From a virus, in the IMG/VR virus record IMGVR_UViG_3300050821_010343, positions 1-22,974 of that record: DNA of 22,974 nucleotides. One strand, given 5' to 3'. The notes beneath the pieces were generated by a model, which did not search any database, was not told the DNA's origin, and saw only the letters and a program-made list of their open reading frames with translations. A program made the position numbers and the translations under genes. The first letter of the stretch is position 1. The number at the start of each line of letters is the position of its first letter. Positions 16,520-22,739 of this stretch are shown here, one piece after another.

Positions 16520-16729
16520 ATGAATCCCCTTATGAAAGAAAGGATCGTCGCAATCTTCGCCCAGCTAGATGTGGACGAAGGAAATAGGAAGCGTGCCGAG
16601 GAAGACCCTGAAGCGTGCATCCTGTCTTTATTGACACACGTGGAGGACGAACTTCGGCACTACTCATTCGTCTTTCGGGATGCCGCCTACACGGAAAACG
16701 TGAACGCGGCACGGACACTACTCGGCTAG
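16520..16729 (+). CDS. Small hypothetical protein, 69 aa
   Basis: A GGAGG at 16511-16515, overlapping the DUF932 stop, places the start at 16520. The product is acidic and helical (RIVAIFAQLDVDEGN, then ACILSLLTHVEDELRHYSF), without membrane segments or cysteine motifs. It is not a recognised family, but the SD and tight spacing make it a real member of the DUF932 cassette. It may be a partner of the DUF932 protein. Confidence 0.7.
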   Translation: MNPLMKERIVAIFAQLDVDEGNRKRAEEDPEACILSLLTHVEDELRHYSFVFRDAAYTENVNAARTLLG

Positions 16730-16746
16730 CCACTTAGGAGGAAGCC

Positions 16747-16959
16747 ATGCTCACGTACTGTGATCGTTGCTTCGGCCTCGTCCAACCGGACGACGGCACC
16801 ACCATCCACATCGAGGCGAAGGGGATTAAACACTCTTTTACCTATCACAACAGAAACGGATCCGATTGTTTGGCTCACAAAATCCGCGAGTTAAAAATCT
16901 GGTATCAGGAGGAGAAAAAGCATGAAGCAGTGCCCGAAGTGCCGGAAGCAAGTAGCTGA
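16747..16959 (+). CDS. Small protein with N-terminal CxxC, 70 aa
   Basis: AGGAGG at 16736-16741 fixes the start. The protein opens with YCDRCFGLVQPDD, a single CxxC that could be half a zinc site, with a third cysteine in GSDCLAHKI and histidines nearby that could complete it. The C-terminus is charged and probably disordered. Its 3' end overlaps the next gene by 38 bases, showing close coupling. Confidence 0.65.
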   Translation: MLTYCDRCFGLVQPDDGTTIHIEAKGIKHSFTYHNRNGSDCLAHKIRELKIWYQEEKKHEAVPEVPEASS

Positions 16960-17083
16960 CGGCGCGATCATTTGTCCCACCTGGGCGTGTACCCATGTTT
17001 TCATGGACACGCTCGCGAAAGGCGATGTGGCGCCCATCCACGCGACGTATCCCGCCGGAGCCGTTCGACCGACCGACATCTAG
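16922..17083 (+). CDS. Small zinc-ribbon protein, 53 aa
   Basis: The start ATG lies within the previous gene, nine bases after an AGGAGG at 16907-16912. The product begins KQCPKCRKQVADGAIICPTWAC style, with CPKC followed about 13 residues later by a second cysteine pair spaced CxxxxC; this is a probable zinc ribbon. It is the last gene of the cassette and ends nine bases before a terminator. Confidence 0.65.
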   Translation: MKQCPKCRKQVADGAIICPTWACTHVFMDTLAKGDVAPIHATYPAGAVRPTDI

Positions 17084-17091
17084 CACCTTTA

Positions 17092-17121
17092 AGCAGACGC
17101 CTCATGACGCCTGCTTTTTTT
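17092..17121 (+). terminator. Rho-independent terminator of the DUF932 cassette
   Basis: AGCAG at 17092-17096 pairs with CTGCT at 17111-17115. A second short CG pairing lies inside, separated by one mismatch, and a run of seven Ts follows. It comes just after the last SD-bearing gene of the cassette. Confidence 0.65.
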
Positions 17122-17144
17122 CATTCTGATATGATTCCTTATAA

Positions 17145-17534
17145 ATGACTTCCCCTTCAGATGATTCCATGGGCTGTGGATGTCTAATTCTCATAGGCAT
17201 ACTCGCAGCGGTGATCTTCGGAGGATATAACGAAGCCGACACCAATGGCTGGGTTCCGCATACAGCCGATGTCGATCTCTCGATGGACCCCAATTGGCTC
17301 GTGGGGGAGAATCGTGAATGCGTCAGCATCCATTCCGCCTCTCCAGACAACGGTCGCATCAAGGATCTTTTCTGTCCACTCTCGGCCACCGATCAGGAGA
17401 AGCACAATCTGACGATTAAGTTCTGGGGCCGCATCGTGCGTCCGTTTTCAAATCAGAATGACCCGTCCGCGGGCTTTCATCAGTGGAAATGCACGCGGAC
17501 AGCGGATGGCTTTGTCTGCAAAGCTCTCAACTGA
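17145..17534 (+). CDS. Membrane-anchored small protein, 129 aa
   Basis: The N-terminus has CGC then a hydrophobic helix at about residues 13-28 (CLILIGILAAVIFGG), followed by an external beta-rich domain. That domain includes NGWVPHTADVDLSMDPNWL, IKDLFCPL, NLTIKFWGRI and a late cysteine pair (WKCTR and FVCKAL), so disulfides are likely. The style matches small acidobacterial hypothetical proteins that I recall, but no function is known. TATGAT at 17130-17135 lies ten bases before the ATG, so transcription could start almost at the gene and give a nearly leaderless mRNA. It is probably an accessory gene expressed apart from the virion genes. Confidence 0.6.
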   Translation: MTSPSDDSMGCGCLILIGILAAVIFGGYNEADTNGWVPHTADVDLSMDPNWLVGENRECVSIHSASPDNGRIKDLFCPLSATDQEKHNLTIKFWGRIVRPFSNQNDPSAGFHQWKCTRTADGFVCKALN

Positions 17535-17614
17535 GCCCTGTGGACAAACCGCCTTGCAATCCATCACGGGAATTTCATACTTAAAGGGTCGGCAAACCTA
17601 ACGTCCGGTCTTAA

Positions 17615-18106
17615 ATGACCGGTTGCCCAAATGGGCGCGGGGCTGTCCCCGAACGATTGACCATACTGCATGTCATCCTTGCCATCTTCCTGTTTCCAAA
17701 AGTCTACGCAATAAGCCCTATTTCGGCCGCTCCCGTCCACCAAGTCATTCCTGTGGCGTCTACGCCTAAAAACCCCGCCACGGCCTCCACGGAGCCGCCA
17801 GCGAGGGTTTATACCCAAGCCGAAATCGACGAAATGACGGCCCGGACCTTCCACCCCTACATTCTAAGAACCCTAATAAAATGCGAGAGCCAGAACACCA
17901 ACGTAGCCAGGATAGACAGCAATGGGGTTATGTCATATGGCCTACTTCAGTTCAACGGCTCATCGACGTGGAATCAATTTGCCCGTCCTGCGGGCGTTTC
18001 CTCTACCCCGATGAACCCCACTTCTGCAATACAGGTGGCCGATTACATGATTTCTATTGGACAACTCCATAGGTGGACCTGCGCCTACATCACCGGCCTT
18101 TTATGA
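17615..18106 (+). CDS. Secreted lysozyme-like / lytic transglycosylase enzyme
   Basis: After an N-terminal hydrophobic export signal (residues about 15-32, LTILHVILAIFLFPKVYA) and a Pro/Thr-rich linker, the C-terminal half shows a lysozyme-fold pattern. Glu91 in LIKCESQNTN is the likely catalytic acid. It is followed by MSYGLLQFNGSSTW and a final LHRWTC. Cys90 and Cys156 could form a disulfide. Such enzymes cut the peptidoglycan glycan chain, so this is the best endolysin candidate in the window. The export signal would allow a SAR- or Sec-dependent route. It lies about 2.2 kb beyond the holin-like gene, separated by the DUF932 cassette. There is no SD. Confidence 0.7.
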   Translation: MTGCPNGRGAVPERLTILHVILAIFLFPKVYAISPISAAPVHQVIPVASTPKNPATASTEPPARVYTQAEIDEMTARTFHPYILRTLIKCESQNTNVARIDSNGVMSYGLLQFNGSSTWNQFARPAGVSSTPMNPTSAIQVADYMISIGQLHRWTCAYITGLL

Positions 18107-18216
18107 TGCCCCTCACTCAAACCCGCGAAGCCGCCCGCGCACATGCAAAGATCAAACGGAAAGCTGCCCGGAAGGCCGCGCAAAGGACGAAAATACGAAA
18201 GCCGCGCCGTCCATAA
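18103..18216 (+). CDS. Short highly basic peptide, 37 aa
   Basis: The ATG overlaps the lysozyme stop in ATGA, indicating translational coupling. The product is about half Lys, Arg and Ala (KIKRKAARKAAQRTKIRKPR), resembling histone-H1-like tails, and would bind nucleic acid or membrane phospholipids. In Gram-negative phages a gene right after the endolysin is often a spanin, but no signal or lipobox is present. An alternative frame from 18143 overlaps it, so it could be spurious. Confidence 0.4.
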   Translation: MMPLTQTREAARAHAKIKRKAARKAAQRTKIRKPRRP

Positions 18217-18238
18217 ACCAGACGAGCGCGGCACGGGG

Positions 18239-18418
18239 ATGACCCATTGGCAGGACTTATGGATTGCCTGCGTTGCTATATACAACGGGATTGGCACTCG
18301 AAAGGTTACATTGCCAATCGCCCTGAAGTTTCGCTATCATGTATTCGAGCATATGGATCTCGCGCGCTGGTTAGAGAAAACTTTCCAGCCGCAAAATCCG
18401 CCTCTGAATCACAATTGA
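18239..18418 (+). CDS. Possible small protein, 59 aa
   Basis: The frame is open from 18143 but ATG 18239, after a GGGG stretch, is the more natural start. It reads WQDLWIACVAIYNGIGTRKV, then LDLAR-like MDLARWLEKTF. A competing frame starting at 18259 (54 residues, MDCLRCYIQRDWHSKGYI) is also plausible. G/C-ending codons favour the first. Neither belongs to a known family, and only one can be the real gene. Confidence 0.3.
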   Translation: MTHWQDLWIACVAIYNGIGTRKVTLPIALKFRYHVFEHMDLARWLEKTFQPQNPPLNHN

Positions 18419-18544
18419 AATAGGATTATCAGGATTACTCCTGACTGACTTACGTTTCGCGCCTAGTCGAGGGATCGTACATAGCCCGCCTGGCAGGGCT
18501 CCGGATTTGATCCGTTCTTTTCAGCATCTTCTATCGGCCAGGAG

Positions 18545-18715
18545 ATGGGAGATAATGTGCTACCTGAGTTCGACTTCAGGCCCCGCCAGAGGCGTAAACG
18601 CGTCAATCCCCACAAGTTATTAGGAACAATTGTGCTATATGGTTTCGCTGCCGACGACGCGATTCGCGTGGTTAATTGGCTCGTGCGCAGCTTGATCCAT
18701 GAGCTCTGGAAATGA
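18545..18715 (+). CDS. Small hypothetical protein, 56 aa
   Basis: An ATG-TGA frame encodes a basic N-terminal half (DFRPRQRRKRVNPHK) and a hydrophobic, probably amphipathic C-terminal helix (IRVVNWLVRSLIHELWK). Its TGA overlaps the next ATG in ATGA (18712-18715), a sign of coupling and of a real operon. AGGAG directly abuts the ATG, too close to act as a normal SD. No family is recognised. Confidence 0.5.
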   Translation: MGDNVLPEFDFRPRQRRKRVNPHKLLGTIVLYGFAADDAIRVVNWLVRSLIHELWK

Positions 18716-19025
18716 TTCGCCTTATGTTCGCCTATACTGGTCTCATGGGCTTGGAAGTTGGCGGCTACCAGGATCGTCCGGACTGGCCGAAGATGGGGCC
18801 ATCGCTCCTCATCGCGACCTGCTTGATACTCGCGACCCGCACCGCCCGGTGGCCGGCGAACTTCGACGACAAGTTCTCCGAATCTGGCTTGGACAAAGAG
18901 ATCGACTACGCCGCGCACCTTGCCGGCCGCGTCCTCTTTCGGCCCTCATGCACCGGCACGAGACGATCTTCCCACAACGAAAAGAGCCATGGTACCAGGC
19001 GAACGATGAGGATGTGCCGAAGTGA
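18712..19025 (+). pseudogene. Small hypothetical gene broken by a -1 frameshift
   Basis: The first part, from ATG 18712 (coupled by ATGA), reads well to about 18936: DWPKMGPSLLIATCLILATR, then SGLDKEIDYAAHLAGRVL. After that, good sequence continues in the -1 frame: LSALMHRHETIFPQRKEPWY, ending DEDVPK at TGA 19023-19025. The zero frame runs on to 19041 in poor sequence (GTRRSSHNEKSHG). The simplest reading is loss of one base near 18934-18940, by mutation or assembly error. No canonical slippery heptamer is present. The joined protein of about 105 residues resembles small acidobacterial hypothetical proteins in style. Confidence 0.55.
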
Positions 19026-19042
19026 GCAATCAGATGCGTGAC

Positions 19043-20035
19043 TCACGTCTTCAAGCCGCGTGGTTGAGGCTTCGGTGCCAACCACGTGAAAAGCCGCATC
19101 GCATTTGAGACGGTCCACTCTTTAGTGGGATCACTATGAATCTGCTCAAGGTGCATGCTCATCATCGAATGAGGCATTATTGTCTTCATCGGCACATAAG
19201 GACTCTTCGATACAACGTGGTATACCCGACCTCGATCTGCGATTTCGAATTGTGACTCAATCGCTGAAGGACGCGCGACGTGCACCTGAACTGTGCCAGA
19301 TGTACTGATATGACTAAGCGGCTCACCGTTGATAAGGCACACGTGGTTATTAAAACGGAGAACGCCCTCGAAGTTCACTGGGAATGTTTCTCCATCCGCC
19401 ACATTTAGTGAGTCAAAGTTCTTGCATGTATCATGAACTGTTTGTTGTATAAAGGCACTTACGTGTTCTTCGAATGGATGAGGCACGCCATCAATCAGAA
19501 ACTCTATTTCGCCGGTGAAACTGGCTTCTGAATCAAGGTCACTCTTTAGATAGATGCGAAGCCTTGTATCCCCGCCGATCACGGCGACGATATGGAACAA
19601 CTTCAATTGCGCCAGTATGAAACTCGGGAGTTCGGTTAGGTCCAACTCTTCAACACAAAGAAGCTCTACGCGTGGATCTTTTTTCGCCTGGGCCTCGGCG
19701 TATCGAGTGAATGATTTTGCGACAAAAAAGCCCTTCTGAGCGGGAGCGACTTTGACCTTTTCGCTGAACTCAATGATGTGGCTCTTTCCAATCTTCTTTC
19801 TCCAGTTTTTGCACTCAAAGATGAAAGTTGCTGTATAACCGTTCCCGTGATCGACCGTCACCCATAGGTCGATTTCGTGACGTACCCCATCCGCCATAAT
19901 GATCTTTTTCGGTTCAAATTGAAATGTCCCTTCAACGTAGGAAGGAGACTCTCTCAGGATGGCAGCTTCGAGCGTTTGGACAGCTTCCTCCAACGAATCG
20001 CCCTTAACTTTTGCCGAGCTGTTTTTCTTTGCCAT
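19043..20035 (-). CDS. PD-(D/E)XK (Mrr-like) nuclease, 330 aa
   Basis: The N-terminal 120 residues fit a restriction-endonuclease fold. Glu16 lies in the first helix (GDSLEEAV), Asp56 in RHEIDLWV, and Glu74 and Lys76 in TATFIFECKNWRKK, i.e. the D and ExK of the catalytic core. These are followed by AQKGFFVAKSFTRYAEAQ. The C-terminal 200 residues are beta-rich and unrecognised, perhaps a specificity or sensor domain. ATG 20035 is chosen; the longer frame begins with TTG at 20074. The region is more AT-rich than the virion genes and lies opposite to them, convergent with the broken gene. It is likely a superinfection-exclusion or defence moron carried by the prophage. DNA cleavage is inferred from the motif only. 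Confidence 0.75.
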   Translation of the reverse strand: MAKKNSSAKVKGDSLEEAVQTLEAAILRESPSYVEGTFQFEPKKIIMADGVRHEIDLWVTVDHGNGYTATFIFECKNWRKKIGKSHIIEFSEKVKVAPAQKGFFVAKSFTRYAEAQAKKDPRVELLCVEELDLTELPSFILAQLKLFHIVAVIGGDTRLRIYLKSDLDSEASFTGEIEFLIDGVPHPFEEHVSAFIQQTVHDTCKNFDSLNVADGETFPVNFEGVLRFNNHVCLINGEPLSHISTSGTVQVHVARPSAIESQFEIADRGRVYHVVSKSPYVPMKTIMPHSMMSMHLEQIHSDPTKEWTVSNAMRLFTWLAPKPQPRGLKT

Positions 20036-20504
20036 GCACGTATATGGTACCTTCTTCGTCGGAAAGTTGGCCAACCAAGAGGTTCTCAGCAGGTGTGGAC
20101 TTATCCCCAGCCCATCCCCTTGCGCTTCTTCATGAATCCTTCATGATGAATGTACCTAGCTCGCGGATAGGCCTTGCAACCGTTGTTTCTGGTATCAGAT
20201 CACTTGCAAGGTCGTCTGGTACTAGGAACAACGGTTTTTGTTTCCACAAATTTCCGGCGGAAAATAGCAATTGAATATCGAGGGAGATGCTATCGCATCC
20301 TTCCTCATTAAAGGCGACCGCCCACAAAACTACCGCCAAGGGGGTAGGGGACGGAGGTTGAGGAATTCTTATTCCGAAACCGACGGAACCGGGAAGGGGG
20401 TCAGAAGATTTAAATGCATTTAACCCGCAAAGGCTTATATTTTCTAAAAAATCGGCGAATTTTAATTTTCACCCATGTCGATTTGACCGCTAATTCCGCG
20501 GCAA
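20036..20504 (-). other. AT-rich intergenic stretch with a long inverted repeat
   Basis: This 470-base region holds no convincing gene. A minus-strand frame at 20130-20339 (69 aa, TTG start, LWAVAFNEEGCDSISLDIQL) is possible but may be a remnant. AACCGTTGTT at 20178-20187 and AACAACGGTT at 20227-20236 form a 10-bp inverted repeat enclosing two copies of TCTGGTA. About 20410-20480 is A/T-rich and could hold the promoter of the minus-strand nuclease. Confidence 0.3.
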
Positions 20505-20720
20505 TTATTGAATCGGCAAGTCGGCGAACGATATTACCTTACGCTCAGAACCATGACCGCGACGCTCGACGCTCTCTTTCTGCATTTCAAGGAGGCAGTG
20601 CTCGGCATCGAGAACCCTGTCAAGGATCGTGTTATGCGTCTCTTTCTGTGTTACTGCTTTTTCGATGTCAAGGAGTTTACGCAGCAAAATCGTCGTATCC
20701 ACAGTGGCCCGATCCCTCAT
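20505..20720 (-). CDS. Small helical protein, 71 aa
   Basis: On the minus strand, ATG 20720 begins a mostly helical protein (ILLRKLLDIEKAVTQKETHN, then ILDRVLDAEHCLLEMQKESV) with a charged C-terminus. A longer frame begins upstream at 20798, but that adds poor sequence covering the palindrome described next. Codon pattern and amphipathic helices favour this frame over a 74-residue plus-strand frame at the same place. I recall similar small proteins in acidobacterial genomes, without known function. It is oriented like the nuclease. Confidence 0.5.
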   Translation of the reverse strand: MRDRATVDTTILLRKLLDIEKAVTQKETHNTILDRVLDAEHCLLEMQKESVERRGHGSERKVISFADLPIQ

Positions 20721-20752
20721 GATCAACTCTGAAGGATAAGCGCAGGGTGCGC

Positions 20753-20768
20753 TGTGATATACGTCACA
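20753..20768 (-). promoter_or_regulatory. Perfect CRP/FNR-type palindrome TGTGA-N6-TCACA
   Basis: TGTGA (20753-20757) and TCACA (20764-20768) are separated by six bases (TATACG), exactly the CRP consensus half-sites. The site is about 33 bases upstream of the minus-strand start at 20720, a suitable position for a regulator. Chance occurrence of a perfect ten-base match in a window this size is low (about 0.02). Confidence 0.45.
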
Positions 20769-20851
20769 CTTGGTAATGGGTTCCAGTAGGACATTCACCG
20801 CGTCCCCTTCACCGCAGATTCGAGTGCCAGCGCTTGCTCCGAGCGAGTTTC

Positions 20852-20896
20852 AAAAAACAATATCCCCGCCGGCCTTGGTGTTCCGGCGGGGATATT
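20852..20896 (-). terminator. Strong Rho-independent terminator (leftward)
   Basis: A perfect 14-bp stem, AATATCCCCGCCGG (20859-20872) with CCGGCGGGGATATT (20883-20896), encloses a ten-base loop. Read on the minus strand it is followed by TGTTTTTTG, so it stops leftward transcription coming from the integrase side. No T-run follows on the plus strand. Confidence 0.75.
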
Positions 20897-21029
20897 CACG
20901 TGCTCTGTCCATTTCGCGTATCGTCTACGAAACTGATCCGAATGTACAACCGCCATCGAACGGCGGTCTGGTCAATCTGATACGTTCGAAATTTTCTGCG
21001 TGCGTATACTGATCTCCACGAGGTGCTCT

Positions 21030-21161
21030 GTGTCCTCGATGGTCGGCTCGCGTAGAAATCGCCTGCGTTCTGCCCAAGAAAAATATGGTTCCGACGTTAT
21101 ATCGATCATTGTGATCTTTCTCGGTATCGCCGCTCTCCTGATTTTCCTCAGCCCACAGTGA
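21030..21161 (+). CDS. 43-aa single-pass membrane protein
   Basis: A GTG start at 21030 has GAGGTG five bases upstream (ATG 21039 is the alternative). The product has a basic N-terminus (GSRRNRLRSAQEKYG) and one strong membrane helix (VISIIVIFLGIAALLIFLS). TATACT at 21005-21010 could be a -10 element, though the -35 is poor. The gene lies opposite to its neighbours, between the leftward terminator and a minus-strand gene. Small toxin or membrane accessory is possible, but unsupported. Confidence 0.45.
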   Translation: MSSMVGSRRNRLRSAQEKYGSDVISIIVIFLGIAALLIFLSPQ

Positions 21162-21197
21162 ATACGCCGCGTCCCAAAAAAAGAAGGTTGCTGAGAA

Positions 21198-21419
21198 TTA
21201 TCTACCCCTCGAACTTTCGAAAAATCGCGTGCCGCCCGGATTTATCCCTTGGCACACCGCACAAGTTTGCTCATGAAGGTCTAGGAATTTCTCCATTGCA
21301 CGCAGGCGTCTTCTATCACAGGCTTCATCTCTACTCCCGCGCGTCCCGCGCGTTTTGCTTTGTTCCGCCCTCACCGAATCTAACTTTTTGATGAGCTCAA
21401 CCATAATTGGGCAATTCAT
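21198..21419 (-). CDS. Small possible zinc-binding protein, 73 aa
   Basis: This minus-strand frame starts 37 bases after the integrase stop, in the same direction. It encodes a helical, Arg-rich protein with a HEQTCAVCQ motif near residue 49. An AAGGA lies about ten bases upstream of ATG 21419; the in-frame ATG 21404 is an alternative. The plus-strand frame here (21158-21391) is poorer in composition. The gene would be co-transcribed with the integrase up to the terminator at 20852-20896. Confidence 0.4.
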   Translation of the reverse strand: MNCPIMVELIKKLDSVRAEQSKTRGTRGSRDEACDRRRLRAMEKFLDLHEQTCAVCQGINPGGTRFFESSRGR

Positions 21420-21455
21420 AAGGCACCATTCCTTGAGGCGGTCGGTGCAGTGATT

Positions 21456-22505
21456 CTACGCCCATGTCGCCTTGACCGACTCATTGATCGAGTCCTGCCG
21501 CCCCGGTATCCACTGCGAATACACTTTCTCGATCATCTTCGGGCTATTTCCTAAAATCGCCGCGACCTCGGAAACGGGAATGCCTTTCGCCAAAAGCTCC
21601 GTCGCCAGATTGTGCCGGAACCGATGTGCGTGGCATCTGAATTTCGTGATTTTGTAGAGCCGCTTAATCGTCCGCTCCCAGGCTGACACGGCCGACTTCA
21701 ACGTCCCTTCCCCGGACCAGAAATAGAACCGATTCCCGTTCTTGATCTTTTCGAGCGCGGCTTTGGCCTCAGGGTGGATAGGAATCGAAACCCGCTGTCC
21801 GGTTTTCGTCGTCCGGATCGTGATCTGCCCGTCAATGATCTTTGCATCTTCGAGCTGTACTGCGTCCCCGATCCGCATTCCCGTCCACCGGAGGACCAGG
21901 AGAAAGGCCCGCAACCGATCCCGCGTCTTCGTCCCATAGATTCCCCAGTTCGGGAACTCATCGACCGCTTCCCAGATTTTCGTGAGTTCCTCCTGGTCAT
22001 ACGGCTTCCGGTCGATCGCATCGACTTTTGGGATCGTGAGATGCCGGGCCGGATTTTTCTCGATCCATTCCCGCTTCACACAGAAATTGAAAAATGCCCG
22101 GATGCGGTTGATCGTATTCCCGGCCGTCGTCGGCCCGAACGCCCAGCTCTGCCGGAAGCGGTCGAGGTCATCGACGGTGATTCCCCGCACCGGACAATTC
22201 CCGAAGAACCCCGCCATCAGTTTTTTTAGTCGGCTGTGCTTCGCCACGGTGTCGGCGGCCGAAGCGTTTACCCGATGATCTTCCAGGTATCGCCCATAGG
22301 CGTCTTCCAATAGGACGCACTGCTGTACCCCGTGAATCTCCCACTCGCGCACACGTTTCTGGGCGGCCTCCCAGTTCGTGAGGTCGAGTGATCGGCGGAT
22401 CTTCTCCCCGTGCAAAATGCCCTGCGCCCAGATCGGGCAAAAGCATTTCGCCCGCCGCCCCTTCAGCTTGCACTTTTCCCGATGGCGTCGATAGAGCGTG
22501 AGCAT
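21456..22505 (-). CDS. int: Tyrosine recombinase / phage integrase
   Basis: This 349-residue integrase has an N-terminal cysteine cluster (HREKCKLKGRRAKCFCPIW), an SAM-like core-binding domain (about 62-160) and a C-terminal catalytic domain. Catalytic residues are visible: Arg in LRWTGMRIGDA, Lys in RTTKTGQRV, His and Arg in CHAHRFRHNLA, and the nucleophile Tyr in IEKVYSQW near the end. GGAGG (plus-strand CCTCC at 22512-22516) sits six bases before the start. The gene is read away from the tRNA, its start about 75 bases from the tRNA 3' end, the usual layout for phages that integrate into tRNA genes. It catalyses integration and, with an excision factor not seen here, excision. The N-terminal style resembles acidobacterial integrases. 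Confidence 0.93.
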   Translation of the reverse strand: MLTLYRRHREKCKLKGRRAKCFCPIWAQGILHGEKIRRSLDLTNWEAAQKRVREWEIHGVQQCVLLEDAYGRYLEDHRVNASAADTVAKHSRLKKLMAGFFGNCPVRGITVDDLDRFRQSWAFGPTTAGNTINRIRAFFNFCVKREWIEKNPARHLTIPKVDAIDRKPYDQEELTKIWEAVDEFPNWGIYGTKTRDRLRAFLLVLRWTGMRIGDAVQLEDAKIIDGQITIRTTKTGQRVSIPIHPEAKAALEKIKNGNRFYFWSGEGTLKSAVSAWERTIKRLYKITKFRCHAHRFRHNLATELLAKGIPVSEVAAILGNSPKMIEKVYSQWIPGRQDSINESVKATWA

Positions 22506-22600
22506 AGCGAGCCTCCAGGTACATTCAGAGGACGTTATTTTCTCATGTTCTGTAAGTGATTGTAAACAGGAAAGTTATTGTGGTGGCGGGGGACGGGATC
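22506..22600. other. Prophage attachment-site region (attL/attR)
   Basis: The integrase start, an AT-rich stretch with short repeats (GTTATT twice; TGTAA twice; CTGT and ACAG flanking) and the 3' end of tRNA-Met are juxtaposed. This is the usual attachment junction, with the core probably inside the tRNA T-arm and acceptor. The exact core cannot be set because the other junction lies left of the window. Confidence 0.55.
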
Positions 22601-22657
22601 GAACCGTCGACCTTGGGGTTATGAATCCCACGCTCTAACCATCTGAGCTACCCCGCC
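22581..22657 (-). tRNA. tRNA-Met (anticodon CAT), elongator type
   Basis: The minus strand folds as a complete tRNA: acceptor GGCGGGG with CCCCGCC, D-arm GCTC/GAGC, anticodon CAT at 22621-22623 in loop TTCATAA, T-arm GACGG/CCGTC with loop TTCGATC, and an encoded CCA. The G1-C72 pair fits elongator Met rather than initiator. The top pair next to the anticodon loop is an A-C mismatch. The gene is intact because the phage att core restores its 3' end. Confidence 0.92.
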
Positions 22658-22739
22658 GGGAGGGCTTGCACCCATGTAGATGATACGGGGGACTGGATTT
22701 AAGGTCAAACGGACCGGCGGCTCGGTACAATCGAATCCG

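Noticed and set aside
18463-18918. 151-codon minus-strand open frame
   Set aside because: Overlaps the coupled plus-strand genes at 18545 and 18712, which read better and are joined by ATGA.
21158-21391. Plus-strand frame overlapping the 43-aa protein stop in GTGA
   Set aside because: Product lacks protein-like pattern; the minus-strand frame with HEQTCAVC is better.
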